From an uncultured Clostridia bacterium (GTDB taxonomy: Bacteria; Bacillota; Clostridia; TANB77; CAG-508): DNA of 64,000 nucleotides. The DNA is taken from positions 157,175-221,174 of the forward strand of contig CAKPIK010000003.1 of the NCBI GenBank assembly GCA_934162365.1, given 5' to 3'. The notes beneath the pieces are model-generated. The model saw only the letters and a program-made list of their open reading frames with translations, did no database searches and was not told where the DNA came from. The position numbers were made by a program, and so were the translations under genes. Of the stretch, positions 41,956-51,342 are shown one piece after another (positions within the stretch are counted from its first letter, which is position 1; every line of letters starts with the position of its first letter).

Positions 41956-43233
41956 CTAATTATACCATTCAAACTCCCATTCAAGTATTTTTACAGTATC
42001 TCCTTCTTTTACACCTTTTTCTTTTAATTTAGCTTCAATCCCTAATTCTCTTAATTGTTTTTGGAAATAATGCATAGATTCATTATCTTGAATGTTTACT
42101 CGTCCCATCAATCTATCAACTGCAGGACCTGATACAATATATTCCCCTTTTACATTTTCAATTTCAAACTCATCTTCTTCGTCTTTTAAGGTATATACTA
42201 CTCTTTCTTCTATTGGTTCTATTATATCCTCTTTTGGAAGTTCTTTTAAAAGTTCAGAAACTCTTTTCATTAACTCTTTTATTCCTTCACCAGTTACTGC
42301 AGATATTTTAAATAGTTCTATTTCATTTTCTTTAGCCATTTCTTCAACTTCTTTAAGTAATTTTTCATCTTGCATTGCATCTATTTTATTTGCAACTATT
42401 ACTTGTTTTCTAGTAGATAACTTTTCACTATATTTTTTAAGTTCTTCATTTATAACTTTAAAGTCATCTACTGGATTTCTTCCTTCAGAACCTGAAACAT
42501 CTAAAAAATGAAGTAAAAGTCTTGTTCTTTCTATATGTCTTAAAAATTGTAGTCCTAATCCTGTTCCTTCGCTAGCGCCTTCAATTATACCAGGAATATC
42601 TGCTATAACAAAACTATCGCCATATTCTCCCTTTACTACTCCTAAGTTTGGAACTATAGTTGTAAAATGATAATCTGCAATTTTAGGTTTAGCTGATGTA
42701 ACTTTAGATATAAATGTAGACTTTCCAACATTAGGGAAACCTAATAGTCCTACATCTGCTAAAAGTTTTAATTCTAATATAAATTCTTTTTCTATACCTT
42801 TTTCTCCATCTCTTGCAAATCTTGGAGCCTGTCTTGTTGATGTTGCAAAATGTGAATTTCCTTTTCCACCCTTCCCTCCGGGTAAAATAAGTTCAGTTTG
42901 TCCAACATTAGATAAATCTGTTACAATCTTTCCTGTTTCAGCATCTTTAACAACAGTTCCAGCTGGAACTTTTATATACAAATCTTCACCACTTTTTCCA
43001 AATCTATGTCCGCCTTCACCATTTTTTCCATCTTCCGCTTTAAACTTTCTTTTAAATCTGAAATCAAGTAAGGTATTCATATCTGGGTCAACTGTAAAAT
43101 ATACACTTCCACCACGGCCTCCGTCTCCGCCATCTGGCCCGCCAGCAGCAACATATTTTTCACGTCTAAAAGTTATAGCACCATTTCCGCCATTCCCTGA
43201 TTTTGCTGTAATTTTCACGTAATCAATAAACAT
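41956..43233 (-). CDS. obg: GTPase Obg
   Basis: 425 residues in three domains: the glycine-rich Obg fold (DYVKITAKSGNGGNGAI and GGDGGRGGSV, 1-158), the G domain (Walker A GFPNVGKST near 167, DIPGIIEGAS, NKID near 285) and the C-terminal OCT domain (about 345-425). It acts in 50S maturation and stress/sporulation control. 19 bases after trpS. Confidence 0.96.
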   Translation of the reverse strand: MFIDYVKITAKSGNGGNGAITFRREKYVAAGGPDGGDGGRGGSVYFTVDPDMNTLLDFRFKRKFKAEDGKNGEGGHRFGKSGEDLYIKVPAGTVVKDAETGKIVTDLSNVGQTELILPGGKGGKGNSHFATSTRQAPRFARDGEKGIEKEFILELKLLADVGLLGFPNVGKSTFISKVTSAKPKIADYHFTTIVPNLGVVKGEYGDSFVIADIPGIIEGASEGTGLGLQFLRHIERTRLLLHFLDVSGSEGRNPVDDFKVINEELKKYSEKLSTRKQVIVANKIDAMQDEKLLKEVEEMAKENEIELFKISAVTGEGIKELMKRVSELLKELPKEDIIEPIEERVVYTLKDEEDEFEIENVKGEYIVSGPAVDRLMGRVNIQDNESMHYFQKQLRELGIEAKLKEKGVKEGDTVKILEWEFEWYN

Positions 43234-43252
43234 GTAATTCTCCTTTTCTAGT

Positions 43253-44254
43253 CTAATAATCTATTTTCATAGCTTTTTTTACTTTTTCCATTGTTTTAGT
43301 TGCTTCTTCCCTAGCTTTTTTAGTTCCTTCCATTAAAATTCTTTTTAGTTCTTCAGGTCTATCTTCATATTGTTTTCTTCTTTCTCTTAATGGTTCTAAT
43401 TCTTTTATAATATTTGCTATTAATTGTTTTTTACAAGCAACACATCCACGTTTTCCAGCTTTACATTCTTCGCATATTGTTTGAACATCATCTTTGCTAA
43501 ATAAATTATGATAATATGCAACCATACAAATATCTGGATTTCCTAAATCATCCTTTTTTATTCTTCCTGGGTCTGTTAATGCTCCCATTACTTTTTTAGT
43601 TATTTCTTCATCACTGTCTGATAAGTAAATAGCATTTCCCAAAGATTTTCCCATTTTTTCGTTTCCATCTAAGCCTTTTATTCTTTTATTTTTACTTAAA
43701 ACAATTTTTGGTTCTTTTAAAGTTTCTCCATATATGCTATTAAATTTTCGTACAATTTCTCTACATTGCTCAACTAATGGTTCTTGATCTTCACCAGCCG
43801 GAACAATATCAGCTTCAAAACAAGTTATATCAGCTGCTTGGCTTACAGGATATCCTAAAAATCCATATGTAACACTCTCGCCAAACAAATCTCTTTTTTG
43901 TGCAATTTCTGTTTTTACTGTTGGGTTTCTTTGAAGTCTTGCAATTGTAACCAAATTAGAATAAAAAACAGTAAGTTCCGCAATCTCTGGCACCATTGAT
44001 TGTAAAAAAATTGTTGTTTTAGTTGGGTCAATTCCAACAGATAAATAATCTAAAAGTACATTATATACATTGTCCCTTACTTTTTGAGGGTTGTTAAAAT
44101 TATCTGTTAAAGCTTGAACATCAGCAATCATAACAAATTGTTCAACATTTCCCTCATTTTGTATTTTTACTCTATTTTGAAGCGAACCAAAATAATGTCC
44201 AATATGCATTTTACCAGTCGGTCTATCTCCAGTTAAACTTCTTTTCTTTTCCAT
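43253..44254 (-). CDS. trpS: Tryptophanyl-tRNA synthetase
   Basis: 333-residue class I synthetase. HIGH motif variant near the start (TGKMHIGHYFGSL) and KMSKS variant KMGKSLGN near 200; the Cys pairs CEEC and CVAC near 260 may bind metal. It charges tRNA-Trp. Start at ATG 44254; the upstream ATG at 44272 has no SD. Confidence 0.95.
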   Translation of the reverse strand: MEKKRSLTGDRPTGKMHIGHYFGSLQNRVKIQNEGNVEQFVMIADVQALTDNFNNPQKVRDNVYNVLLDYLSVGIDPTKTTIFLQSMVPEIAELTVFYSNLVTIARLQRNPTVKTEIAQKRDLFGESVTYGFLGYPVSQAADITCFEADIVPAGEDQEPLVEQCREIVRKFNSIYGETLKEPKIVLSKNKRIKGLDGNEKMGKSLGNAIYLSDSDEEITKKVMGALTDPGRIKKDDLGNPDICMVAYYHNLFSKDDVQTICEECKAGKRGCVACKKQLIANIIKELEPLRERRKQYEDRPEELKRILMEGTKKAREEATKTMEKVKKAMKIDY

Positions 44255-44281
44255 ATTATCATCTCTTTTCATATTATTGTT

Positions 44282-45358
44282 TTAAATTTTATCTTTTTCT
44301 TTTTCAAAATTAAAATATCCAATTGCTGTAATTGCAATTACCATTAATAAGAATGATAATGCTTTCCATATTCCACTTTCTAGCAATACTATTGCAAACA
44401 GTCCTAATGCAGCAGTAATTGCATACATTATAAATACCGCTTCTCTTTGTGTAAAACCTTTCTTTAACAATGTATGGTGTAAATGTCCTTTATCTGGTTT
44501 CATTATTGCCTTTATAGATTTTCCTTTAACTATTCTCCTTACTATTGCAATTAAAGTATCTAAAACAGGTAAACCTAAAACTATTAGTGGTGCAACAATC
44601 ACTACTAATGTATATGTCTTAGCAACTCCAAATATTGATATTACTGATAAACAATATCCTAGAAAATTTGATCCAGCGTCTCCCATAAAAGTTTTTGCTG
44701 GGTTAAAATTAAATGGTAAAAATCCTGAAAGTGCTCCAGCTAATGCTGTTATTAACAATATTGCAATTATTGGTGAACCATTTAATGCAAAAATAATTAA
44801 TAATGATATACATGATATTAATGCAATTCCTGATGATAACCCATCTAATCCATCTATTAAATTAATTGCATTTGTAATTCCAACAATCCATCCTATTGTA
44901 AGTATTATTGAAAATGCATTTGGCAAACCTATATTATATAAAAATGGAATATTGATATTGTCAATTCTAAGTCCAAATAGAACTACAATTACTGCAACTA
45001 CAATTTGAGCTGCTAATTTTACAAGTGGTGGTAAATCTTTTAAATCATCTATAAAACATACAATTGCAATTATTAAGCCACCAATAAAAAATCCAATAAG
45101 TTTCATATATGTATTATCTTCTGCTAAATTTATGCTTTTTTCTATACTAAGCACAATTAACAGATATATGATTGAAACCAAGAATCCAGCAATAATTGCT
45201 AATCCCCCAAGCCTTGGCATTGTAGTTGTATTAACTCTTCGTTCATCTTTAGGAGTATCTACTGCCCCAAGTTTTTTTGCTAACGTTATCGTATAAGGTG
45301 TTACAACAAATGTAGTTATAAAGGCTAACATAAACGCTATCGCAATATCTCCCCACAT
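44282..45358 (-). CDS. Undecaprenyl-phosphate GlcNAc-1-phosphate transferase (TagO/WecA type)
   Basis: 358 residues, ten or eleven hydrophobic segments. Family motifs: PRLGGLAI near 48, FIDDLKDLPPLVKL near 102, NAINLIDGLDGLSSG near 163 with the catalytic Asp pair, GDAGSNFLGY near 225, and HLHHTLLKKGFTQREAV near 300. It starts wall teichoic acid or surface polysaccharide synthesis on the lipid carrier. Confidence 0.9.
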   Translation of the reverse strand: MWGDIAIAFMLAFITTFVVTPYTITLAKKLGAVDTPKDERRVNTTTMPRLGGLAIIAGFLVSIIYLLIVLSIEKSINLAEDNTYMKLIGFFIGGLIIAIVCFIDDLKDLPPLVKLAAQIVVAVIVVLFGLRIDNINIPFLYNIGLPNAFSIILTIGWIVGITNAINLIDGLDGLSSGIALISCISLLIIFALNGSPIIAILLITALAGALSGFLPFNFNPAKTFMGDAGSNFLGYCLSVISIFGVAKTYTLVVIVAPLIVLGLPVLDTLIAIVRRIVKGKSIKAIMKPDKGHLHHTLLKKGFTQREAVFIMYAITAALGLFAIVLLESGIWKALSFLLMVIAITAIGYFNFEKEKDKI

Positions 45359-45375
45359 AACAATCTCCTCCTAAA

Positions 45376-45825
45376 TTATTTCATATTTTCTTTTTCTATT
45401 TCATTAATCATATTTAATCTTTCTAAATGTCTTCCACCCTCAAACTCTGTTGCTAGAATCATTCTAATAATGCATATAGCATCATTTGTTGAAAGATATT
45501 CTGCTCCTAATGCTAATACATTTATATTATTATGTAATTTTGCAAATTTAGCAGATTCTTCGCTATAACAATTTGCGCATCTTATTCCTTTAAATTTATT
45601 TGCAACAATAGACATTCCATATCCTGTTTTGCAAATTATTATTCCAAAATCATACTTTTTACTTTGTACTTCTTTGCAAACTTCTTTTGCAATATATGGA
45701 TAATCTGCTCTTTCTTCTGAATAAACTCCAAAGTCTTTAAATTCTATACCCTTTTCTTCTAAATATTTTTTAATTTCTTCTTTTAATTTATATCCTCCAT
45801 GATCTGCGCCAATTGCTATTTTCAT
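45376..45825 (-). CDS. rpiB: Ribose 5-phosphate isomerase B
   Basis: 149 residues starting MKIAIGADHGGYKLKEEI, with RADYPYIAKEV near 42, catalytic Cys in IICKTGYGMSIVANK near 66 and GIRCANCYSEESAK. The usual GTG after Cys is KTG. It interconverts ribulose- and ribose-5-phosphate, though RpiB-like enzymes may act on allose or galactose phosphates. Start at ATG 45825; an ATG 15 bases upstream overlaps the GGAGGT SD. Confidence 0.88.
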   Translation of the reverse strand: MKIAIGADHGGYKLKEEIKKYLEEKGIEFKDFGVYSEERADYPYIAKEVCKEVQSKKYDFGIIICKTGYGMSIVANKFKGIRCANCYSEESAKFAKLHNNINVLALGAEYLSTNDAICIIRMILATEFEGGRHLERLNMINEIEKENMK

Positions 45826-45934
45826 ATACACTACCTCCATTATTTCATATGTAATAAATATAACATATTTGAATATATTTTACAAGAAAATAAGCATATA
45901 AATTGTAATTTATAAAAGTTTTCGAGGTAATTAT

Positions 45935-46966
45935 ATGAATTTGTTTTTTGTAAAGTTAAAGAGAAATTTTATTCCATTATTATTTTTTGTTTTTATGTTA
46001 TGTTTAATATTTTTTTCCAAATCAAATATTATAGCTGTAAAAGGTTCTCTTAATATTTGGATTAATAATGTTGTTCCTTCTCTTTTTCCATTTTTTATTG
46101 CAACAGAACTTTTAAATAACACTAATATTCCAAAACAAATTGGTTATCTGTTTAATAAAATTATGAGGCCTTTATTTAATGTGCCAGGTATTGGGGCCTA
46201 TGCATTATTTATGGGAGTTGTTAGCGGATATCCTGTTGGTGCAAAAATTGTTACTAATTTTAGAAATAATAATTTGTGTACAAAAGAAGAAGCTGAGCGA
46301 TTAATTACTTTTACTAATAATTCTGGTCCACTGTTTATTTTAGGTACTGTTGGCATTTTGCTTTTTTATGATTCTTCTATTGGCATACTTCTTTTATTCA
46401 CTCATATTTTAGCTTGTTTAAGTGTTGGCATAATATTTAGATTTTGGAAATCAAGAACAGGATATTCAAGAAGTATAGATGTTTTGCCTAATAATTTAAC
46501 TTTTAATTCATTAGGTGAAGTAATATCAAAAAGCATTCTATCTGCAATTAAGTCTATTGTTTTAATTGGAGGTTTTGTTGTTTTCTTTGGAATTATTATT
46601 TCAATTTTAAAAAATGCACAATTATTTAATTTTCTATTTATCTTACTGTCTCCAGTATTTAATTTTCTACATCTAAGCACAGACTTTATATTACCTATAT
46701 TTACTGGAATTATAGAACTTACAAATGGAATAACAATGGTAAGTTCTGTGGCTAGTAAAAACCTTGCTATAAATGTAGTTATTGCAGCATTTTTACTTGG
46801 GTTTGGTGGTATTTCAATAACTCTTCAAGTTTTAAGTATAACTTCAACATCAGATATTTCTATAAGGCCTTATATCCTTGGAAAACTTTTACATGGAGTA
46901 ATTGCTTCTTTTTATACTTTTTTAATTATTTACTTTATTCCATATTTTAATTACTTACAGATATAA
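45935..46966 (+). CDS. ylbJ: Sporulation integral membrane protein YlbJ
   Basis: 343 residues, eight or nine hydrophobic segments, nucleoside-recognition (Gate) domain. VVPSLFPFFIATELL near 48, MGVVSGYPVGAKIV near 90 and TNNSGPLFILGTVGI near 128 are typical. YlbJ is a mother-cell (sigmaE) protein that brings dipicolinate across the outer forespore membrane, matching the SpoVA channel encoded at 36-38 kb. SD GAGGTAAT. Confidence 0.9.
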   Translation: MNLFFVKLKRNFIPLLFFVFMLCLIFFSKSNIIAVKGSLNIWINNVVPSLFPFFIATELLNNTNIPKQIGYLFNKIMRPLFNVPGIGAYALFMGVVSGYPVGAKIVTNFRNNNLCTKEEAERLITFTNNSGPLFILGTVGILLFYDSSIGILLLFTHILACLSVGIIFRFWKSRTGYSRSIDVLPNNLTFNSLGEVISKSILSAIKSIVLIGGFVVFFGIIISILKNAQLFNFLFILLSPVFNFLHLSTDFILPIFTGIIELTNGITMVSSVASKNLAINVVIAAFLLGFGGISITLQVLSITSTSDISIRPYILGKLLHGVIASFYTFLIIYFIPYFNYLQI

Positions 46967-47006
46967 TAAATAAAGCAATGGATATTTTTCCATTGCTTTA
47001 TTTATT
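46967..47006. terminator. Bidirectional terminator between ylbJ and rnhB
   Basis: An arm starting at 46965 (AATAAATAAAGCAATGGA) pairs perfectly with one ending at 47006, around TATTTT, between convergent genes. Confidence 0.85.
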
Positions 47007-47008
47007 AA

Positions 47009-47635
47009 TTATACAAAATTTTTAGTGAAGCTTCTTCTATGTAATGGACATAGTCCATATTCTTTTATAGCTTCTATATGCATTTTAGTGCCATATCCCT
47101 TATGTTTTTCAAATCCATATTGTGGATATATTTCATCCCATTGACGCATTATTCTATCCCTTGTTACTTTTGCAATTATTGATGCTGCTGCAATTGAATA
47201 ACTTTTAGCATCTCCCTTTATTATTGACTCATATTGAATTCCAAGAGTATCTATTTTAGTTAATGCGTCAACTAATATTATATCTGGTTTTTCTTTTAGT
47301 TCCATTAAGGCTGTTGTTAAGCCTTTTTTAGTTGCATTTAAGATATTTATATCATCTATTTCATTTTGATCTATTATTCCAACTCCCCATGCAATTGCAC
47401 TTTGGGTTATTTCTTCATATAGTTTTTCTCTTTTTTTCTCAGATATTTTTTTAGAATCATTTACTCCTTCTATAAAAGAATCTTCTGGCATAATAACTGC
47501 TGCTACAACTACTGGTCCTGCTAAAGGTCCACGTCCAGCTTCATCAATTCCACAAACTAGTTTTTTCCCTTTTTGATGCCATTCATTTTCAATTTCTTTT
47601 AATACATTTAATCTTTCAATTTCTTTTTCTTTCAT
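47009..47635 (-). CDS. rnhB: Ribonuclease HII
   Basis: 208 residues. CGIDEAGRGPLAGPVVVAAV near 30 carries two catalytic carboxylates (Asp, Glu); ILVDALTK near 120 and AAASIIAKVTRDRIM near 148 supply the rest. It removes RNA and single ribonucleotides from DNA. Start at ATG 47635, since the ATG 12 bases upstream is part of the GGAGAA SD. Confidence 0.95.
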   Translation of the reverse strand: MKEKEIERLNVLKEIENEWHQKGKKLVCGIDEAGRGPLAGPVVVAAVIMPEDSFIEGVNDSKKISEKKREKLYEEITQSAIAWGVGIIDQNEIDDINILNATKKGLTTALMELKEKPDIILVDALTKIDTLGIQYESIIKGDAKSYSIAAASIIAKVTRDRIMRQWDEIYPQYGFEKHKGYGTKMHIEAIKEYGLCPLHRRSFTKNFV

Positions 47636-47722
47636 TTTATTCTCCATATATTTTTCTAATATAATATATTAAAAAATCTTAATAGTCAAATCACAATTTT
47701 TTTTATTTTTTTTCACAATCTT

Positions 47723-47752
47723 TTCACAAAATTGTTGTATTATTGGTATAAT
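47723..47752 (+). promoter_or_regulatory. SigmaA-type promoter of htrA
   Basis: TTCACA (47723-47728), 18-base spacer, TATAAT (47747-47752), about 40 bases before the SD AAGGAGG. Confidence 0.65.
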
Positions 47753-47795
47753 TTAGGATATATTAATATCATACTTATTTAAGGAGGTTCTTTTA

Positions 47796-49001
47796 ATGGA
47801 AGAAAATAATGAGGTTAAACAACCTACATACACAGCTTATTCAAGCAATGAAAAAACAAAGTCAGGATTTTTTAAAAATTCTTTTGTACCATTTTGTTCA
47901 AGTGCTTTAGGTACATTTTTAGTAATCGGTGTTTGCTTTGGAATGCCAAATATAAGAAATAAGATTTTAAATGGTAATAATACTTATACTAGCAATGGAC
48001 TAACAATAACTCAAGGTCAGGTTGCTAATACTCTTTCAATCACAGATTATTCTAACACTTCAATTGCGGTGGCAAATAAAGTATTACCTTCTATTGTTGG
48101 AATTACAGTTGAATATAAAGTAAATTCTATGTTTGGTGGAAGTTCAACTGCGTCTGGTGCAGGTTCTGGTATTATTGTAAGTTCAGATGGATATATTTTA
48201 ACAAATAACCATGTTGTTAATAGTTCTAGTTCTTCATCTTATTATCAAATAACTGAAGCAACTAGCGTAAAAGTTAAGCTATATAATGATGATACAGAAT
48301 ATGATGCAACTGTTGTTGGTAGTGACTCTCAAACAGATTTAGCTGTTATAAAAATAAATAAAGATGGATTAACTGCTGCCGAGCTTGGCGATTCTGATTC
48401 TGTTCAAGTTGGAGAATTTGCAATGGCAATAGGTAATCCACTTGGTTTACAAAGTAGTATTTCTTGCGGAATAATTAGTGCTAAAAATCGTGAAGTTCAA
48501 GATTCTGAAACAAGAACAACATACAATTTAATTCAAACTGATGCTGCAATAAACTCTGGAAATAGTGGTGGTGCATTAGTAAATGCAGATGGAAAAGTAA
48601 TTGGTATAAATACATTAAAATTATCTGGAACTGGAGTTGAAGGAATTGGATTTGCTATTCCAATCAATTCAACAATATCTGTATATAACGAATTAAAAAC
48701 TAATGGAAAAATCGCTAGACCATTTATTGGAATTACAGGAGTAGATATAGACGAAGCAAAAGCAAAACAATATAATTTAGTTGAGGGTATATATATTCAA
48801 TCAATTGATAATTTTTCAGCAGCAGAAAAAGCTGGATTAAAAATTGGTGATGTTATTATAGAAGCCAATGGAACTAAAATAAAAACTATGGAAGAATTAA
48901 CTAATATCAAAAACACTCTTAAAATAGGTGATAAAATGACATTAAAAATAAACAGAGATGGAAAAGAAAAAGAAATCACACTAACATTACAAGAACAATA
49001 G
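47796..49001 (+). CDS. htrA: HtrA/DegP-type membrane-anchored serine protease
   Basis: 401 residues. A cytosolic N-terminus, one membrane helix (about 32-52), then a trypsin-like domain with catalytic His in TNNHVVN near 145, Asp in SQTDLAVIK near 182 and Ser in NSGNSGGALV near 260. One PDZ domain (about 305-395) follows. It degrades misfolded proteins at the cell surface and is usually stress-induced. Single-gene unit. Confidence 0.93.
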   Translation: MEENNEVKQPTYTAYSSNEKTKSGFFKNSFVPFCSSALGTFLVIGVCFGMPNIRNKILNGNNTYTSNGLTITQGQVANTLSITDYSNTSIAVANKVLPSIVGITVEYKVNSMFGGSSTASGAGSGIIVSSDGYILTNNHVVNSSSSSSYYQITEATSVKVKLYNDDTEYDATVVGSDSQTDLAVIKINKDGLTAAELGDSDSVQVGEFAMAIGNPLGLQSSISCGIISAKNREVQDSETRTTYNLIQTDAAINSGNSGGALVNADGKVIGINTLKLSGTGVEGIGFAIPINSTISVYNELKTNGKIARPFIGITGVDIDEAKAKQYNLVEGIYIQSIDNFSAAEKAGLKIGDVIIEANGTKIKTMEELTNIKNTLKIGDKMTLKINRDGKEKEITLTLQEQ

Positions 49002-49012
49002 TCAAAATAATA

Positions 49013-49045
49013 AAAAAGAACTATTAAGATAATAGTTCTTTTTTT
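49013..49045 (+). terminator. Terminator of htrA
   Basis: AAAGAACTATT pairs with AATAGTTCTTT, followed by a T-run, 12 bases after the stop. Confidence 0.85.
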
Positions 49046-49158
49046 CATTATAAAAACTTTTTTTGTTCACAAAAAAGTCATAATTGGTTGGTATATTATA
49101 TATATAGTAAATAAGATAAAAATATATCTATTTGCTACGAACATCCCCTTTTATTTTT

Positions 49159-49183
49159 AAAGCTAGAATAAAATTCTAGCTTT
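49159..49183 (-). terminator. Terminator of the large pilin-like gene
   Basis: AAAGCTAGAAT and ATTCTAGCTTT, perfect 11-bp stem with a 3-base loop, T-rich on the minus strand, 25 bases past the stop. Confidence 0.8.
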
Positions 49184-49207
49184 CTTTTTATTTATCTTTC
49201 TCTCTAG

Positions 49208-50281
49208 TTATTTTGCTGGTTGGAAATCAGACGCTAGAGAAACTACGGGACGCACCCCATAGGTGCTGCTAAGCTCGCCCTGGCCAGAGAACCACACGTA
49301 GCGGTAGTTCACGAAGCCTTCATACACAAAGCGCAAACCGAAGTAAGCATAGCCCTCGTAAGCACCCACAAAGGAAGACGCAAGCCAGTAATTTACATTT
49401 TTTGTATTTGCTGCATCTCTAAATAGTAGTATATATGCTGGACTATCTTTTGCTATTCCTTTACATTCTCCTGTTGTTGAGCTTAATGGTGTTAATGAAT
49501 ATGGATAGTAATAATATGATGTACTTCTTACTGTATATGGACTTGTTATATTAGCTGATGTATTTGGTAGCCAGAATTGTGTATAGCTTGTTTCATCACT
49601 ACTTTTTATAGCACTACTATATGCCACTTTTCCATTTGCATTCATGCTATATGTTACTTCATTTCCATATTGATATACATTTCCTGCTCCATATGCTTTT
49701 CCTTCTCCTGTTGCAGCTGGGTTATACCCTGTTACTCTGTTTATGTCTTCTACTTTCATGCTTCTTAACTCTGTTACTTGTTTTTTCTCTGCTTCTGTTA
49801 ATGTTATTTTTGATTTGCATTCTTCATCTAATGCTTTTTCTGCATCCACAAACCTTTTTTCTGCTTCACTCCATCCTGCTCTAATTCCTGATAAAGTAAA
49901 ACTATCGTTTAAATTTTCAGTTGTTGTTAGTAGTAATTTTCCATCTTCTGCTCCTAACACCTTCCATGTTTTTCCACCTGCTGTAAAGTTTGTTATTGTG
50001 TCTCCTACGTTTAATGTTGTGTCCCCTTTTGTTACCTTTGTTTTTTCTTGTTTCCATGTATTTCCTGTTTCTGGTGCTAACGTTAATTCATAGTTAGACA
50101 ATACCTCTTGCTCATTTGTTTGTGCCTGCGTATATTGTGTTTTTGCATTTTTTGCATGTGCGATTATTCCATCTCCTTTTATTGCAGCTATTGCTACTGC
50201 TGCCAACACTAATAATACTACTATTGTTATTATTAGCGCTATTAGCGTTATTCCTTTGTGTTCTTCTAACTTTTGTTTCAT
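49208..50281 (-). CDS. Pilin-like protein with a C-type-lectin/FGE-like variable end
   Basis: 357 residues. The class III leader MKQKLEEHKG and helix ITLIALIITIVVLLVLA are followed by HAKNAKTQYTQAQTNE, almost the same as the small pilin at 33103-33318. A beta-rich domain (about 90-140) and a C-terminal domain (about 225-357) follow. The latter has FWLPNTSANI, a Tyr run, YWLASSFVG, aromatic-rich repeats and the closing YGVRPVVSLAS, as in C-type-lectin/formylglycine-enzyme folds. Codons change abruptly in the last 165 bases (see the variable region). Probably a surface adhesin displayed by the pilus. Confidence 0.8.
   Translation of the reverse strand: MKQKLEEHKGITLIALIITIVVLLVLAAVAIAAIKGDGIIAHAKNAKTQYTQAQTNEQEVLSNYELTLAPETGNTWKQEKTKVTKGDTTLNVGDTITNFTAGGKTWKVLGAEDGKLLLTTTENLNDSFTLSGIRAGWSEAEKRFVDAEKALDEECKSKITLTEAEKKQVTELRSMKVEDINRVTGYNPAATGEGKAYGAGNVYQYGNEVTYSMNANGKVAYSSAIKSSDETSYTQFWLPNTSANITSPYTVRSTSYYYYPYSLTPLSSTTGECKGIAKDSPAYILLFRDAANTKNVNYWLASSFVGAYEGYAYFGLRFVYEGFVNYRYVWFSGQGELSSTYGVRPVVSLASDFQPAK
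49225..49390 (-). other. Candidate DGR variable region at the 3' end of the pilin-like gene
   Basis: By hand count, 48 codons from the Trp of YWLASS to the Val-Val of RPVV hold about 80 G+C and only 18 A in 144 bases on the coding strand. The gene upstream and the genome around are AT-rich with abundant A. Codons such as GCG, CGC, GGC, GTG and CAG dominate. Loss of A specifically is what adenine-directed mutagenic retrohoming produces. No template repeat or reverse transcriptase occurs in the window. Confidence 0.6.
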
Positions 50282-50316
50282 TTTTACTTTCCTCCTCCTT
50301 TGTTTTTACATTTTAA

Positions 50317-51183
50317 TTATAATTTTAAACTTCTTTGTCCTTCAATTATATTATTTGATTTTGTTTTATATAATAATTTGCTTGCATCTTCTGTTATGTT
50401 CATAATTATTCCTGACAATATTACTCCAATTATACTACTTGTTAGTATTCCTATTGCAATAAGTAAGTTATTAATATCTACATGTGCTTTTATTAGTCCA
50501 CTACATAAAATATTGCCAGATATTTGCATAACATTTACAAGTATATACATTATCATTGCTGTAATTATGGTTTCAATAATAGTAAAGACTATTGTTACAA
50601 ACATTTTTTTATTCAATCCATTTATAATCAATGAAATTAATATAATATCAATTAGAGAAACTATTATAGTTGTAATTAATAAGTCAAAATCTTTATATGC
50701 GTTAATCATAAAAATTCCACCTATTGATAATACAATAATCGCTGATATAATTAATGGTTTTATTGATTTTTTCTGTAACATAAGTAGTATTATTAGTAGT
50801 CCTAAAATTACAGTGCAAATTATATAACCATAACTAATATTTTCTTTAAAACTAACTGATGTTACTTCTCCATCTTTTTCTTCAAGAGCAACTATAATTT
50901 TACTATTCTTTTGAAGTTCACTTTTTGTATAAATATCATCCGCACTTTCTGCTAGTGTATATTCTAAATCATATTCTTCATTTTTATATTCGCCTTCTAA
51001 TATTCTTACCTTTACCTCTTGAATTTTTTGTATGTCTTCGCTATTTTCTTGTTTAACTTCTTTAATTTCTTGTGTTTCTATTACTTTTGCTTTAGCATTA
51101 GTTTTTTCTTCATTTGCATAAACTGATAATCCAATTCCTAATATTAAAAATATTATTAAAAATGATATAATTGATTTCTTCAT
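50317..51183 (-). CDS. YibE/F-family membrane protein
   Basis: 288 residues. Signal-like N-terminal helix (about 4-22), an extracellular domain (about 25-115, VRILEGEYKNEEYDLEYTL), then six or seven hydrophobic segments with FDLLITTIIVSLIDIILIS near 170. The layout matches the YibE/F family, whose function is poorly known. The start has no strong SD. Confidence 0.72.
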   Translation of the reverse strand: MKKSIISFLIIFLILGIGLSVYANEEKTNAKAKVIETQEIKEVKQENSEDIQKIQEVKVRILEGEYKNEEYDLEYTLAESADDIYTKSELQKNSKIIVALEEKDGEVTSVSFKENISYGYIICTVILGLLIILLMLQKKSIKPLIISAIIVLSIGGIFMINAYKDFDLLITTIIVSLIDIILISLIINGLNKKMFVTIVFTIIETIITAMIMYILVNVMQISGNILCSGLIKAHVDINNLLIAIGILTSSIIGVILSGIIMNITEDASKLLYKTKSNNIIEGQRSLKL

Positions 51184-51281
51184 TTATTTCCCCTACCTTT
51201 GAAATTATAACAAATAAATTATAGCATGAATTTATTGTTTTTTCAATCACTTTTTTCCGTAAGTTAAATGATGTTTTTCTA

Positions 51282-51310
51282 TTGACTATAAGCGTGTTTT
51301 GGTGTATTAT
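51282..51310 (+). promoter_or_regulatory. SigmaA-type promoter of clpE
   Basis: TTGACT (51282-51287), 17-base spacer, TATTAT (51305-51310). No CtsR heptad repeat is visible. Confidence 0.7.
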
Positions 51311-51342
51311 TATACTTATAGTAAAATAAAGGAGAGACTTAT

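Noticed and set aside
49577..50316. Plus-strand ORFs opposite the pilin-like gene
   Set aside because: They are antisense to a gene with a clear SD, signal and terminator, and are made of low-complexity Leu/Phe/Ser.
51282..51342. CtsR operator before clpE
   Set aside because: I looked for GGTCAAA-type tandem heptads around the promoter and found none.
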